Source of the DNA: Turnera subulata
Taxonomy: Eukaryota; Streptophyta; Magnoliopsida; Malpighiales; Passifloraceae
Assembly: GCA_028386065.3 (NCBI GenBank)
Contig: JAKUCV010000854.1
Coordinates: forward strand, 1 to 64,000
Length of the DNA stretch: 64,000 nucleotides
Direction of reading: 5' to 3'
In this document: piece by piece, positions 20,994 through 32,478 of the stretch
How the letters are laid out: each line of letters starts with the position of its first letter
Numbering within the stretch: position 1 is the first letter of the stretch
Notes under the pieces: generated by a model
Told to the model about the DNA's origin: nothing
What the model saw: only the letters and a program-made list of their open reading frames with translations
Databases searched by the model: none
Program-made: the position numbers and the translations under genes

Positions 20994-22075
20994 CCACTTG
21001 TAGCAAGTAGACTTCTGGTGTCCCGGTGTATTGCAATACCAGCATGTACCCGAGAACCGTGCCGAGGAATCCGTCCCCGAGAACCAGACTGATAGGACCG
21101 TCCACCCGAGGATCTGCCCGGTCCACCCTGATAACTCTGCCCTCGGAACTTCTTCGAACCCTGGTAAGAAGAACTCTGCCCAACAGAATAGTCTGTACCT
21201 CCGGCATCAGAATACTGCCTCTTCTTACCCGAAGCAGATGGCTGCTTCCACTGCTCGGCTGCCCGAGCCTCCTTCCCGATCAACTGTACTCTCTCAGCAT
21301 CAAAAGCAGCGGCACAAACTGCCTCCCAAGTCTTGTGCCCTCCACCAGCCACAACCATCGCTATCTCAGTACGTAAGCCATTAACAAACCGCCTACACTT
21401 GGTCAACTCATCGGGCACAAACTCCCTAGCATAAGAGAGAAGGATGCTATACCGAATCCTGAAAGCTGATACAGTCTCATCTAGTCCCTGCTTCACCTCA
21501 AGAAAATGTTTCTTCTGCTCCTCTAGAAAACCAACAGTAAGAAACTCCTTGTAGAATCTCTCCTTGAAATCCTCCCAAGGCATCTCCACAGGCTTAGGTA
21601 AGTTGGCCACAAGTTCCTGCCACCATGACAATGCATACCCTGTGAACTTATGTGCCGCTAATCGAGCCCTCTGCTCAGGTTCACAGGTGAACTTCTCTAG
21701 AACATTCTCCACCTGGCGAAACCAATCATCAAACTCCTTGACTTTGCCCTCTTCACCTGAGAATTCCTTCACAGTAGACTTATCCATATGTTTGTATCCA
21801 CTCTCCATAGCACCTGCTGCAGCAGGTGCTACCGGCTGGGCACCCTGCTGCTGCTGCTAGAACTGCTGGAACTGCTGCCACTGCAGAAAAGCCTGATACT
21901 ACTGGAACGCTGGGTTCACAACTGGTGGTACAACATTCTGTCCTCCACCCCCTGCAGCATTATTCTCTGCTGCATTATTGTTCCCCTGACCAACGGGAAC
22001 CTGCATCACCGACACATTGTCGGAGACATGAGTAGCGGCGTCATCCTCAGCATTGTGTTGCCCCTCGTGATCCAT
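20990..22075 (-). pseudogene. Chromovirus gag, with two stops near the N-terminus
   Basis: The likely start is the ATG at 22075 (minus strand), followed by a Gln-rich leader with two TAG codons where the context of Gln repeats suggests CAG. The Gag core lies downstream of an in-frame Met at 21808, with FDDWFRQVENVL, WWQELVAN, WEDFKERFYKEF, EEQKKHFLEVKQG and LSYAREFVPDE. The tail is Gly/Ser/Gln-rich. The frame ends at 20990 after shifting out of the zinc-knuckle frame. Gag would assemble the particle. Confidence 0.87.
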
Positions 22076-22177
22076 ATCGACGCCTATATGAAGTCATAAA
22101 TCCGAAAACAGGCTTAAACACAGAAAACACTTTGAAAACAAAGTTTAAGACACTTTTTAAAACCAAGGATCTGAAGC

Positions 22178-22192
22178 CTGCTCCGCTACCAA
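22178..22192 (-). other. Chromovirus primer binding site
   Basis: On the minus strand TTGGTAGCGGAGCAG lies two bases after the LTR end. It resembles the Met-tRNA-type site TGGTATCAGAGC and fixes the direction of reverse transcription. Confidence 0.65.
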
Positions 22193-22194
22193 GC

Positions 22195-25100
22195 TGAAAC
22201 ACCCGTGTCCCAATTTTATAAATAAAATACTTAAATAAAGGAAATTACCAAAATACCCCTGAAACCCGGGACACGAAATCCAATATCAACAATATCCAAA
22301 ATTCTTAATAAAAAACGAGATGTCATAAAGAACAAAACAATCCGGCTTAACAAGCCACAAAACAACCCGGCATCCTGCCGAAACATCATCAATACATAAA
22401 CCCGGCAACCCGCCGATAATGTAATCCAAAATCAATAGTGACATCTCAATAGAAATTCAATGCAGCGGAAGAAACAAACGGAGTAAAACTAAGAGAAACA
22501 AAACAACATGCATGCCGACCCTATGGATCCAACCGGGAGATCAAGCACAGCTACCTGCTGAGATAACCACGTCCGTACTCTGGAAGGTTCGAAAGTGACT
22601 CCACGCTATCTAAAGTCTGAAAAACAACGTTGGCGATTATGTGAGTCGCCTACTCAGTGAGCAATATAAATCTAATTATGTAGGTGTGCAGATCAAGTCC
22701 GAAAGGAAAGAAGAGTAACAAGACAAGTAAGCAACATACAACAACCAGTACTAACATGCCAAGCCAATCAAGCAAACAATTCATTATTCTCCATCTGTTG
22801 TGAGTTAAGTTTTCTTATAATAATTTATTATTCAGGGCCCCCTACTGTGTGCGTCGAGCTCGGTCCCGTCTCATGAGACAACCAGGCATAAGCCCAAATA
22901 AAACCAGGCACGAAGCCCAACATATCCATAGAGAGAGAGAGAGACAGAGAGAAAGAGGGAGGTAGAATGGGGGGAGGTAGAAGGAGGGAGGTAGAAACCG
23001 GTCATTACAGACCCATATGAAAATCCGCATATCACATGCTATCCCGCATGCAAACCCGAGGGGTATCACTTCCCGCTCGAACCAACCGGTCATCAGCACA
23101 CAGTAGCCTAACATCTACTGTACATTATTCTTATTCACAAATTATGAGTTCATGTGTGCCAAGAGATTGTGATTTAACAGGGTTGTGTGATAAAATAGCT
23201 CAAACAGATCACCGGGTTTCCGACCCACAATACATCACACAAAACACCCAAAATCACACCACATGTTATAATCCATAACAAATCCAAACATCCAGCTCAT
23301 AAGCAAATAATACACTTAGGCACACAATACAGATTACACCGTGTTAGCAAACAAGCATGCAACTCAAACAAACCAATCCAACAAGCTCATGCATACAGAC
23401 ATAAAAAAACGTATAAAGTCACCTCAACGACGATTGTCCTGTGGAGCTTTTCCCAAAATAGATCCTCCACCTCCCGAGGTGTTACCCGTGCCTGAATACC
23501 GGCACACACAACAAATCACAAACAATTACAATAAAAACGTGCATGCATGTGACTATAATGCTCAACTGAGTTAAACCCGTCCCTAGTTAGCCTATTATGA
23601 AATCCCCGGGTCTAAACCCGACTTAATGTTCTCTCACCAAAACTCCGAGTATTGGGACCTATGGTTCACCGGGCTCACGCCCAACTGAGTCCAATAAGTA
23701 GTTCCCGAGCCTATGGCCCACTCATTATGTCCTTTACGAGTTTCCGACCTAAAATCCCATCTAAGTCCAAATTCGATTTCCGGGCCTAAAGCCCACTTCC
23801 TTAAGTCCTTATTTAACCAATTATAGGATTGGGCTCAAAACCCATTACTTAAGTCCAAGGTCAATCCGAGCCAAAGATTCCCGGCCTAAGGTTCTACCCG
23901 TGTCGGTAATTACCGGCCTCATACTACTCACACTCTCGGTTTCCACTAAACACAAATAAGTACATAACTCAATTCCGAATTATAGTACATGCCATGAATG
24001 AATACAAATTGTACATCCAGTATACCGTTAAAAATGCCGAAAATCAAGACCCGAGCCTTCGCCGGAATATTCCCGAACCTCGCCGGAAAATTCCCGAGCC
24101 TTCGCCGGATTCCGGTGAACTCGCCAGAAAACACCCAAAAACTGCCACAACCGTCAACAACATCATATTCACATCACCCCAAACGAATACTCAACACCAA
24201 ACCACACAGATCTTTAAAAACAAATTACAAAAGAAGAAGAACAAGATGGGTCCTTACCCGGAAATTTGCTGCCAAACCCGAATCTGCCCTCCTCTGCCGG
24301 CAGAACACACTCACAAACCCGGCTCCTCACTGCCGGAACACACACAGCACTTCACTCACCCACGCAAGCTACCTGCCGGAACCGACCACCAACACCGGCG
24401 AGCAGAACCCCGACACGCAGCAACAACGGCCACCAAAGCACACCACCCCAAACACAAACAAATCACACCCGCCACCGAACAAAACAAGAAAAACAAAGTG
24501 CATCAACAACAGCAACCCATAGCCGAGATGGAGGAGAAAAGAAAACAAGGAAGAGACTCGACTTACCGGTAACACGAGGAAGACGGGAACGGTTCCAGTG
24601 CTCCTCGTCACTCCCGGTCAGGCCTCACTCAGTCCCCTCTGCAACTCGCGACGGCGACGGCGACTTGAGGGAAAAAGAAATCGACGGCGTGGGGGGATTG
24701 GAGAAGAATCGAACAGACCCAAGGAGAAGGAGAGGAAGAAGAGGAAAAGAACGAGAAGGAGTAGGAAGAGAGGAAGAAGGGAGGGAGAGAACGAAAAGTG
24801 GAAGAAGAGCAGGGGGTAGGCGGCGGCTTGGAAGAAAAGAGAAGAAGAAGAAAGAAAGAAAAAGAAAAGAGAAAAGAGAAAAGAAAAAGAAGGAGAGGAG
24901 AGGAGGCGGCTAGGGTTTGGCCGCCCCTAGTGGACGACATGTCGTTCCACTAGGCGCGGTCAACCCCCTGGTCAACGCGTTTTTGCTTTTTTTAAAAAAA
25001 AAAACAGTCCCAAAACGACGTAGTTCCACTAGTACCCTCATTAATCTTCGCGTTTCACCCCGTTTTCGAATCCGTTTCCAACGGGACCCGAACCATGAAC

Positions 25101-25241
25101 GACACCAACTTAAAATTGACATTTCCAAGGCATAGTAATCAATTTCCTCGACTAAAACTCGAAAATACCTCAAGGGTAAAATTGGAATAAAAATTTCGAA
25201 AATTCCGAAAAAATCAAATTATGAAAATTCGGGGCGTTACA
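22195..25241 (-). mobile_element. Chromovirus 5' LTR, complete (3047 bp)
   Basis: It runs from TGAAACACCCGTGTCC to GGGGCGTTACA on the plus strand, and the AACCC duplication follows. It is long for an LTR, which is common in Tekay/Del elements. It contains a GAGA microsatellite (about 22930-22955) and a purine-rich tract (about 24720-24900). Confidence 0.9.
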
Positions 25242-25726
25242 AACCCTTTAGCGATTTTATTTTAGTTACTCCTACACCCACCAAAAATATATATAGGATA
25301 GTATTCCTTTAGTTTTTAGGATTAGGATTTAGTTTTTATTTTATTTAGGGATTTTCTAATCCTTGGAGAAATAGGATTCCTAGTACACACCCACTTGAAT
25401 ACTAGTTTGAGGAGGATTCTTAGTACCAATAGGACTAGAAATCGCCACCAACACCACCCTTTCCACCGCCTCTAGAGCCTATAATTACACACCCGTACCC
25501 CCCATATTTTTCCACGCCAAAACATTCAAGCTCTAGACAACCATACACCTACTGCCGATTTTACTTCCCTAGCACCCTTTAGTTTTTTTTTTTTTTTGAT
25601 TTTTCTTTTCATCTCCTACCCTTTTTAGACTCAGTTCAAGATGACTTTTCCCAAGAACAACCCTAGGATGACCAACACCAACCCGTGCTGACTCAACTTC
25701 ACCATCACCGACCATACCCGCATTTT

Positions 25727-25948
25727 ATGCCTATGCCTAAGTTTACCGAGTACAATCCGGGATCGATTTTTGAGGAGAATCGTGCTAGGTTTGAGACCAC
25801 AAGCGAATTACTCTCTCAAATGGATAAGTTGGTTGACATTCTTGATAAGTTAGGGAGAGTCATGTGTAGTAAATTGGATGAACAAGAAAAGACCATCCTG
25901 CAACTTAGGAAGAAGTTAGAGAACATAGAGAACAAATTTGCCGAGTAG
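25727..25948 (+). CDS. Small coiled-coil open frame in E1 (73 codons)
   Basis: From the ATG at 25727 the frame encodes MPMPKFTEYNPGS, then a heptad-rich stretch (LLSQMDKLVDILDKL and EKTILQLRKKLENIE) and stops at 25948. It lies where Athila-type elements carry an extra non-gag-pol region. It might be a remnant of such a third gene or a chance frame. No family is recognised. Confidence 0.3.
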   Translation: MPMPKFTEYNPGSIFEENRARFETTSELLSQMDKLVDILDKLGRVMCSKLDEQEKTILQLRKKLENIENKFAE

Positions 25949-26256
25949 TTTCATGCATCATCATTCTATGTGTTGTGTTTTTATTGCTTTATGTCTTTAC
26001 TTTTGTAGGATGCAGTAAATGCTAGTCATCCTCGTGGCAATTTTCAATTTCTTGTCAATTGTGTTTAATTTTGGTGTCATGAACACCTAGTGGCAATGCA
26101 ATTTCGATTTCTCTGTCTCTCTTATGGTTGAATCTTACTTTCTCTCTTACTTGGATTATCTTTTGTTATGTGCTATTCATGTTTCAATCTAAGTTTGTGG
26201 AGAGTGCCTCTCCTATGTGCCTATCTTTTTATCCTTTGTTTCTTTTCCTTCTTGGC

Positions 26257-26296
26257 CAATGAGGACATTGTCCGATTTAAGTTTGAGGAGGGGGAA
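26257..26296 (+). promoter_or_regulatory. E1 hairpin with AGGA loop and internal purine tract
   Basis: The arms CAATG/CATTG enclose the loop AGGA (26257-26270). Next comes GATTTAAGTTTGAGGAGGGGG (split here: GATTTAAGTTTG, AGGAGGGGG), which looks like a second purine tract about 1.6 kb before the true one. E2 carries the same arrangement at 34401-34436 with arms CAGTG/CACTG and the same loop. Confidence 0.55.
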
Positions 26297-27889
26297 CAAA
26301 TTTCTTTGCAATTTGTTTGTTTTAATTTGTTTGTTTGTTTTGTTTATTGTCAATAAAGAGCATATTTTTGACTTTAATATATTGAGTATGCATATTTTTT
26401 ATTCTAGGTTACTTAGTATAAAGCCATCACTTTTTAACTTTAATTGTTTTCAAAATCATTTTCAACTTTACTTTTTCAAATTGTTTTTTCAAAATCGTTT
26501 TCAAATAAAAATTTTTAAAAAATCGACAAAAAATTAATGTTTTTCGAAAAAAACAATTTTTTTTTTATTTTTTCAAATTGTTTTCAAACCCACCATTCTA
26601 TGATCAAGATGTTTTTGTTGATGGATAACCAAGAGAGTTATTTTGAGTTTTTGAAATCTTTTTCTTATAGATGCAAGAAGTTTGATTTTTGATTGATCTT
26701 GTGTTCATGTTTAGTTGTGATGAATTCATCCAAGTTCAAGCATTCTTTGCCTAGCATTTTTCGACACCCTACGCATTATTTTTCAAATTTTTGACGTCAA
26801 CATATATGTCCTAGAACAAGTTTTTAGAACTTTTCAAAACGAATTTTTCTTATAGATGCTCAATGAAAGAGATGATTTAGGCATTCTTTGTTTAAACCAA
26901 CAGGCCAATAAAAAGCCTACCATTTATCATTATCCCTTGTTTAAACCCTTTGAGCCTAAATCATAATAGCTAATTTTTCTTTCTTTACCCACATTTACCC
27001 ACCTTTAATCCTTTGAAGCCTCATAGCTACCATTCTTCTCTTTCATTATCCATACCCTATTTTTCAAAGTTCCTTAAGAGACTTTTGTTCTATGTTTTTA
27101 TCAAGATTCTTTCTATGATAAGTGCAATTGTATCGTATATTTTCACATCCAAGAAGATCTATGCATTGAAGATGTTTGCACTTTCAATTGTTTCAAGTAT
27201 GTTATGGAATGTCAAGCGCATAAAAAAAAAAAAAATCGGCAAAGTAGATTCAGAAAAAAAAAATTCAAGAAAAATTCAAAAAAAAAAAGATGAAAATTGC
27301 GCAATCATGGTTCCTGAAACAAGTTGAATTTTCTTTTGATGATCACATGGTTGATGCTATTTCAAGACTTGCACTTTGAGAATTCTTTTCAATTTCTTGA
27401 TAATGCATATTGCAATCTTTTCTTAAGTGAATTTTTGAACTTTGATATCCCTATACACCATTTCTTTAATCAACCTTTACCCAAGACCCTATTACAACCC
27501 TTTGTAAAGTCCTATTGATCTTTTTGAGAGTGTTTATTCCTAATAGTGGAGTTAAGTTCTAGAATTTGCCAATGGGACTAGTTTTTCAAATTTTCATGAC
27601 GTCAATTCATTCTTGCATGCATATGGGTAGTTGATTTTTGCTAAATGATATGTGTGAAAGCTTGTACGGGTAAGTCTGACTTTGCCATGGATGCTTTTTC
27701 AAGAGATTTTTTTTTTCTTTCTTGGCATTTGATCTTAAATGATTTTTCATAAGCTCTTGGTGATTATCTTGGAAGTCTTGATATGAATTCCTTTTGATTG
27801 TGTGAATTGGTGGAGATTTTCAAAACCCTTATTTGGTTTATCTTGTTCTATTTGCTTGAGGATAAGTAAAGTTTAAGTTTAAGGAGATT

Positions 27890-29476
27890 TGATAACATAT
27901 AAATGTTAGTGTTTTTATGATGGTTTTGAATGGCTTTTACTATGTATTCTGTGTCAATTATGTGTATAATCTTTATATTATTGTGTATTTCCATGAATTA
28001 TGTCAATTAGTACTTCAAGTTTTCTTATTAAGTGTTTTTATCAGGAATTTATCATTTTTATTGAAGAATGGAAGCTTTTTAGCCAAGTTTGGAAACCAGG
28101 CCAATTTAGGAGACTTTCTGCAGTGAGCACAGCAGACTCTTTTGAAGATTTCGGGAGTTCTAGGTATCGAAATTAAGTGAGACAAATTGGAGACAAAATT
28201 AAACTTCTAGAGCTTTCTATGGATTAAATTTCATAATTTTTAGACGTGTCTATATGGAGCAGTAATTATTTTAATCCAGCCCAGGATGTAGATTTTTCTA
28301 TGCCAAGCCAGGCCCAGTTTTTTGGCGATATCTTGAGCTACAAAAATCCATTATAAGAGTTCTTTTTACGGAAAGAAATCTGAGAGAATTATCTAGAACT
28401 TTGTAGAAGAGCCTAATGCCCAGTTTGGAATTCTTCTAGGAGTTAAGTGGCGTGAAATGTTTGGGTCAGAAAATAGGCAAAAGTCCAACTTGGAGTGCAA
28501 GTCAAGAATTCAATTTCCATTCAAAGACGGAGAGCCCCACCGACTTCCAGCAGCTAAAGACAGTATAAAAGGATCCCCTAGGTGGACATATTGAGGAGGC
28601 AGAAGTCAGAGGGCGAAGCTCTACCGAATTGGTTAGTTATTAGGTCACACACATTAGTAGGGTTAGGGTTTTCACTCTTTTGGATCCTCTAGGTGGTGCC
28701 GAATTTCTCATCCAATTTCAAAGGTTATTCCCCACAATAATTCAACATTTTTCTAGCAAGATTTGAAGGTTTAAAGTCACTGAATCATCGGTCCAACTGC
28801 AGCAGAAGTCGTCACCAGAGGAGCACAAGCCGACGCCAACATCACCTACACAAATCGGCTACCTGACTTCACTACTCTCTCTTTTATTCGATTTTCTTTC
28901 TGTCAAATTGTTTACTTGATGAATTCTTGGGAGGTTTTGATGATTTGCTATTTTATTATGATGAACTAATTCTCTAATCTAGGATTAGGGATGTAGCCAA
29001 TTACTGCTATGGTTTTATTATCTATGGATTGGTGTTTATTTAATTGATTGTGTTGATTGTTCAATCTATGTGTGCCGAATTTATTATCTACTTTGGATTG
29101 ATTCTTATCGATTGCAATATGCAAGAGCTGTGTGATTTATATGATGATACCTAGAAGAACATAGATTGATTGATGCTAAAATAGGCGAGAGCTGATAGTT
29201 TCTTAGGGCTTGATTGATTTTTTTTGTGCTTAATGAGTTTAGTATCGATGCTAGGCTATGCGAGAGCTAGGTAGTAATCTTTGCTGAATATTTGATTCAA
29301 CATGCGAGAGCTGAGGATTAAGACAATAGAAACAATCTCCCACAATCACACATCAATAGGAGAAATTGACATCCATGCATAATAAACCTAGAAAGTAATT
29401 GTGTGAACCCCGATTTCCTAGATTGCTTTAGATATTGATAGAACTTAACTTTAGATTAAGTTTGTGATTTTATTTA
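27890..29476 (+). mobile_element. E1 3' LTR, truncated at its 3' end
   Basis: It begins TGATAACATATAAATG after a purine tract and follows the 5' LTR until GTTTGTGATTTTATTT, then stops about 255 bp early at the junction with the Tat-like integrase. It keeps a TATA box (TATAAAAGG, 28564-28572). The absence of the last part explains why no target duplication can be seen for E1. Confidence 0.85.
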
Positions 29477-29811
29477 GAGGCCGTCGTCGTTGTTGTTTTC
29501 CCGATAGCGAAGCGTCCTGGGTGTTGCGATTAGCTTTTTCCACAGGTGTGACCGCGTCGGTCCCACATACTAGCTGACATGGAGACTCTCCGGTAGAGCT
29601 TTTCTCTGTCACGCGGTTGGCCCAGAGTACTTCCTCAAGCACTTCCGGCCAGTTGCTCTTGATGCCTTCGATTTTCTTCTTGATTCTCGCAAGTAGAATT
29701 CGGATGGTAACTTTGGTCTGCCTATTGGTTTGCGGGTGGCAAACCGAGGCAAACCTGTGCACAATTCCGAAATTCACGCAGAAGGTTCTACATTTTTCGC
29801 TATCGAATTGA
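29477..29811 (-). pseudogene. Integrase core fragment (Tat-like element)
   Basis: The minus strand encodes FGIVHRFASVCHPQTNRQTKV (split: FGIVHRFASV, CHPQTNRQTKV), EVLEEVLWANRVT, STGESPCQLVCG and DAVTPVE. This is the region around the catalytic Glu of Ty3/Gypsy integrases; here the usual G-Q-x-E pattern reads R-Q-T-K, so the catalytic Glu is lost. It is flanked by E1 on one side and E2 on the other, and continues at 37083 and 7906. Confidence 0.8.
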
Positions 29812-29816
29812 GTCCC

Positions 29817-31193
29817 TGATATGTGTGCATATCATATAGTAATTTGGAGCATAAAATGTTCCTTTGGCCAAGTATTTAGTTAGGAACCATGCATTTTAAT
29901 TACGGTTTTTGTCTATTTTATACTAGCATTTTCTTCACTAATTGATACTTGCTTTCAGGTGTCTTTTGATGCAAAATAACCAATATTTCTTGGGATTCAA
30001 GCTCTTTGTGGATTTCTGGAAAGATTAGAGCTGATTTGATGAAGATTTCCTGGCGAAGAGTTTTCAACGGTGTCACTCCGTTGAAACCCGTAGACCAGAA
30101 CCTGGAGCTTTATAATTCCAGCGACAAAGTGACTTGTTGGCCAATTAATTAGTGGCGCTGACCTGCTATTTTTCCTATGGAAATAAAGAGATTTTTGCTG
30201 CACCAAAATAGGAGAAGTCCTAGAAGGAATTAATTCCTACTTTTTAGTGACCTTAGCTAAATTGTAGGAATTAAAGGCTAGGGTTTTAGAATAATAAAAA
30301 GGACAGATCGTAGCAGCAAGGGGGGCCTTTTTCTCTTTTCATCACGTCTTCAGCAGCAGCAAAAAAGGAGGAGAAGAAGCTCTTTAGTCGATTCTTATTT
30401 TTCTTCCTTATGTACGGTTTGCTATGAACAAATCCTCCATACTTACTTTCTATTTTATTATGAACTAAATCCTCTTTTCTAGATCAAGAAGGATGTAGCT
30501 ACTCAACTTTTTTTATGGTTTAATTATCCCTGCAGCAGTTTTCTTACTTGTGATCTAGATTTGTTTATGTGTGCTTGATTCGAGTTTGGAGCTTGATCAC
30601 CTTAAAACTTGTCTTAGGAATTAGACTAAGCACCGACAGGAGACGTTTAGTTCTGGAAAATCATAAACAAACCCTAATCTAGGTGGTGAAAGGAATTAGG
30701 ATTATTGTGGAATTAGTAACAACAAAAAGCATCATTGCTCTTAGGAATAGGTTTGATCCACCACAGTGGTAAGATTGACCTCTGAGAGGAAATTATACCT
30801 CCAAAAATCGATAATTTCTCCCTAGGTTGTTACCCATCAAGAAAACGAATAGAAAGCTGTAGATTTTTAGCAAACAGTGTCGCCCCATTCGCGGACACGG
30901 AACAGAGTCACCCTGTTAGCAGGTTCTGGAGGATAATTAGGGCATAAAAGGATAGAGTAGTGATTCCCGATTGATCTAGGCTTTCTATCATCTGATCTCT
31001 TCATTTTATTTACGGCTTACCTCTGTTTATTTTATTATTTATCACAGTCTCAAATCACAATCTCAAAATCCTTACTTCTTTTACTGTTTTCAGCCTAACG
31101 GAGTGAGTCTGTTAGTTAATTATTTTGTCTAGTCCCTGTGGATACGACCTTGTGTGCTACTACGATCTGTGCGCTTGCAGATTTTACGCATCA
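29817..31193 (+). mobile_element. E2 5' LTR
   Basis: It begins TGATATGTGTGCATATC and ends TTTTACGCATCA. The 3' LTR is highly similar throughout. It holds a perfect 9-bp hairpin at 30062-30086 (arms TTTCAACGG/CCGTTGAAA) and related hairpins at 30901-30917 and 31095-31115. Confidence 0.9.
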
Positions 31194-31199
31194 AGTTTT

Positions 31200-31217
31200 T
31201 GGCGCCGTTGTCGGGGA
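31200..31217 (+). other. E2 primer binding site (Asp-tRNA type)
   Basis: TGGCGCCGTTGTCGGGGA, six bases after the LTR, differs at one position from the complement of the plant tRNA-Asp 3' end, the site typical of Athila-like elements. Confidence 0.85.
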
Positions 31218-31309
31218 CTAGTGTCAAATAATTAGTTACTGATTTATTTCTTTAGGCTTTTATTTGTGTTTTACGATCTCTTTTTCCGAGTTTCAGGATT
31301 CAACCTTGT

Positions 31310-32404
31310 ATGAGCTCAGGAACTCGCAGCCAGAATCCCGAACTCATCTCTGTTTCTGACCCTGAATCACTCCTCTATTCTAAGTCCCAAAATCTGGAAG
31401 AGGCTCTGAACAGTGCCACACCGTCAGAAACATCTGGGACAGAGAAAGTAGAAGAGGAAAAAGAACTGATACTTATTCCTGTTGCAATGGCAGCTAACGA
31501 AGAAGATGAGCTGAATAATGTGCCCATGAATGAGCTGCTAGCTCGAGGGATTGAGAACAGGAGCTACCCCATCGTCCACCCGGAGATTACAGCAGCTCAA
31601 TATGAACTGAAACCGAGTCTTATTCAGCTTGTGGAGAATAAAACTTTCAGTGGCTTATCATCGGAGGACCCGCACCAGCACTTGCACAATTTCCTCCAAT
31701 ATTGTGACACTATTAAGATTCGGGATTATAGTGATGATGCCAAGCGGCTCCGCTTGTTTCCATATTCTTTGGTGGGCAAGGCTCAAAAGTGGCTTTCTAG
31801 CCTCCCTGCTAATAGCATCACCTCTTGGTCTGAGATGGAGGTTGCATTTTTGAAGAAGTATTTTCCAACGGGCAAGCAGACTAAACTTCGGTTGGAGATT
31901 CAAGGATTCCAGCAGAGGGCTGATGAGTCTCTCAAGGAAGCTTGGGATAGGTATCAAGATTTGATTGCACGGTGCCCCAATCACTTTGTTCGACTGTTGG
32001 TATTATTGCAAACTTTCTATGATCATGCGACACCTGCTGGGCAATCCACTTTGAATTCTATTACAGGGGGAAATTTCTTGGTTGTACCCTATAATGAAGC
32101 TTGCCGATTGATGGAGAATTTGGCCGATGAAGCTACCAATAGGAACCCACCTGGTGTCTTACAGGTTGATACTATTCATAAAATTGAAGCGGGGATGTCA
32201 GCCATGCAGCACCAAATTAAGGAGATGGGCAACAAATTCGACAAATTGATGGTCAGATTTATGGCAGAAACTGTCATGAGATGCGAAGCTTGCAATGGTG
32301 CTCATTCTTTCCAAGAGTGCCCAAAATTGATGACCGAAAAGGCGAATTACGTCAATGGGCAGCCGCACCCATATCAGCAGGGGAGCCACCAATATTATCA
32401 GTAG
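31310..32404 (+). CDS. E2 gag, ending early at a TAG
   Basis: 364 codons from the ATG at 31310. The Gag core has QHLHNFLQYCDTIKI, LRLFPYSLVGKAQKWLSSL, MEVAFLKKYFP and EAWDRYQDLIARCP, the hallmark Athila/Gypsy gag motifs, at about residues 110-240. A zinc-finger-like C-x2-C-x4-H...C (CEACNGAHSFQECP) lies near residue 325. The frame stops at 32402-32404 in a Gln/Tyr/Pro-rich stretch; a second TAG and a one-base shift in a C6 run (about 32456-32461) separate it from the next frame. Probably one gag-pro frame originally. Confidence 0.85.
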   Translation: MSSGTRSQNPELISVSDPESLLYSKSQNLEEALNSATPSETSGTEKVEEEKELILIPVAMAANEEDELNNVPMNELLARGIENRSYPIVHPEITAAQYELKPSLIQLVENKTFSGLSSEDPHQHLHNFLQYCDTIKIRDYSDDAKRLRLFPYSLVGKAQKWLSSLPANSITSWSEMEVAFLKKYFPTGKQTKLRLEIQGFQQRADESLKEAWDRYQDLIARCPNHFVRLLVLLQTFYDHATPAGQSTLNSITGGNFLVVPYNEACRLMENLADEATNRNPPGVLQVDTIHKIEAGMSAMQHQIKEMGNKFDKLMVRFMAETVMRCEACNGAHSFQECPKLMTEKANYVNGQPHPYQQGSHQYYQ

Positions 32405-32478
32405 CCCAGGCCGTATAATCAGGGGTAGCAAGGATACCATGGGAGCCAACAGCAAAATCCCCCCAGCAGCAAGACTTG

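Larger units (their letters stand above)
15088..25241 (-). mobile_element. Tekay/Del-like chromovirus (Ty3/Gypsy), defective, inserted in E1
   Basis: It is flanked by AACCC (15083-15087 and 25242-25246). The long LTRs are near-identical over about 2.9 kb, so the insertion is fairly young. Reading on the minus strand: 5' LTR 22195-25241, primer site, gag, then protease-RT-RNase H-integrase. The integrase is joined at about 18006 directly into the LTR, so the integrase C-terminus, any chromodomain, the purine tract and about 110 bp of the 3' LTR start are deleted. It cannot move on its own. Confidence 0.92.
25247..27889 (+). other. E1 3' region, second part, to the purine tract
   Basis: This continues E1 after the chromovirus. 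It holds a small coiled-coil frame (25727-25948), a conserved hairpin followed by a purine tract (26257-26300), and AT-rich sequence with the shared Athila-type words CCCTTTGAGCCTAAAT (about 26945) and TTACCCAC. The end of E1 is marked by the purine-rich stretch TTTAAGTTTAAGGAGATT just before the LTR at 27890. No env-like domain is recognised. Confidence 0.6.
7907..29476 (+). mobile_element. E1: Athila-like Ty3/Gypsy element, split by a chromovirus
   Basis: Parts in order: 5' LTR 7907-9735, primer site 9744-9761, decayed gag, decayed protease-RT-RNase H (to 14222), post-pol hairpin, then a 10.2-kb chromovirus with target duplication AACCC at 15083-15087 and 25242-25246, then 2.6 kb of 3' region, purine tract, and a 3' LTR cut short at 29476. 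No integrase domain is present. It is inserted into the minus-strand Tat-like integrase. The gag, protease and RT motifs, the Asp-type primer site and the GGGAGGCAACCC site downstream of pol all fit the Athila clade. Confidence 0.85.
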
